In this document: positions 5,690 to 5,823 of the stretch, piece after piece
Position numbering within the stretch: the first letter of the stretch is position 1
How the letters are laid out: each line of letters starts with the position of its first letter
Origin: Hellea sp.
Lineage (GTDB): Bacteria > Pseudomonadota > Alphaproteobacteria > Caulobacterales > Maricaulaceae
Direction of reading: 5' to 3'
Length of the DNA: 5,823 bases
Assembly: GCA_020628635.1 (NCBI GenBank)
Contig: JAHDEU010000156.1
Coordinates: 1 to 5,823, forward strand
Program-made: the position numbers and the translations under genes
Notes under the pieces: model-generated
The model's database searches: none
Seen by the model: only the letters and a program-made list of their open reading frames with translations
What the model was told of the DNA's origin: nothing

Positions 5690-5823
5690 ATGCGCTATCT
5701 CCCGCTCCTGCTCATACTGTTCTTCGCCAGCCCGGCCCTCGCACAGGACACGGCCATCTCGGTCGGCTCCGGGCCGACGGACGGCCAGATCGAGGCGCGG
5801 CTCAACGCGGTGCTCGACACGCT
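5690..5823 (+). CDS. Exported protein, N-terminus only; possibly an MscS-type mechanosensitive channel
   Basis: Forty-four complete codons are seen before the window ends. They open with a clear Sec signal peptide (MRYLPLLLILFFASPALA) and a signal peptidase I site after Ala18, before Gln-Asp-Thr. The mature start (SVGSGPTDGQIEARLNAVLD) resembles the beginning of the small periplasmic leader domain (BON-like) found before the membrane part of many alphaproteobacterial MscS-family channels. That assignment rests on a short stretch and is tentative; another periplasmic protein starting with a BON-type domain is the main alternative. The gene is transcribed away from the serine hydrolase across a 60-base gap. 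There is no strong ribosome site before ATG 5690. Confidence 0.7.
   Translation, partial: MRYLPLLLILFFASPALAQDTAISVGSGPTDGQIEARLNAVLDT

Noticed and set aside
1..5823. Search for CRISPR repeats, insertion sequence ends, toxin-antitoxin or phage genes, tRNA and rRNA
   Set aside because: No regularly spaced repeats, transposase or integrase motifs, or RNA gene signatures were seen; the region reads as ordinary chromosomal envelope genes.

Overview
This is a GC-rich window (about two-thirds G+C by eye) with GC-ending codons throughout, and it reads as an alphaproteobacterial chromosome. The best lineage clue is the lipoprotein at 745-1425, which resembles the CC0125/CC1285 lipoprotein family named after Caulobacter genes. 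A GGAAC-N17-CGTT element of the alphaproteobacterial general stress response type and an alphaproteobacterial-style dapF (CGNATRC active-site motif) agree with this. A Caulobacterales, Maricaulales or Hyphomonadales relative is the likeliest source; this is inference from family resemblance, not a placement.

Layout. The left third is on the plus strand: a small four-helix membrane protein of unknown function (189-641), a candidate stress promoter (614-639) and a CC0125/CC1285-type lipoprotein (745-1425). A strong hairpin plus T-tract (1448-1482) closes this unit and probably also ends the opposing operon, because the minus-strand stop codon lies inside its T-tract. From 5629 down to 1482 runs a tight minus-strand unit of four genes: a Tat-type beta-lactamase-fold serine hydrolase lipoprotein, dapF (diaminopimelate epimerase), and two SIMPL-domain (DUF541) lipoproteins. 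The junctions are a TGATG stop/start overlap, a 26-base gap and an 8-base overlap, so co-transcription and translational coupling are very likely. At the right edge, divergent from the operon across a 60-base gap, begins an exported protein cut off by the window end; its N-terminus resembles alphaproteobacterial MscS-type channels with a periplasmic leader domain.

Theme. Almost everything is envelope-directed: four predicted lipoproteins, one inner-membrane protein and one exported or membrane protein, with DapF as the only cytosolic enzyme. DapF makes meso-diaminopimelate, the cross-linking residue of Gram-negative peptidoglycan, and the serine hydrolase belongs to a fold that includes D-amino-acid peptidases. 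A peptidoglycan or envelope-homeostasis operon is therefore a reasonable but unproven reading.

The most unusual content is the pair of adjacent SIMPL lipoproteins. They share a cysteine-flanked insertion, and the second carries a further long insertion with a CPDG...CP motif. No mobile element, CRISPR array, tRNA or rRNA is visible, and no stretch over 300 bases lacks a gene. I see no clear-cut new defence or mobile system here.
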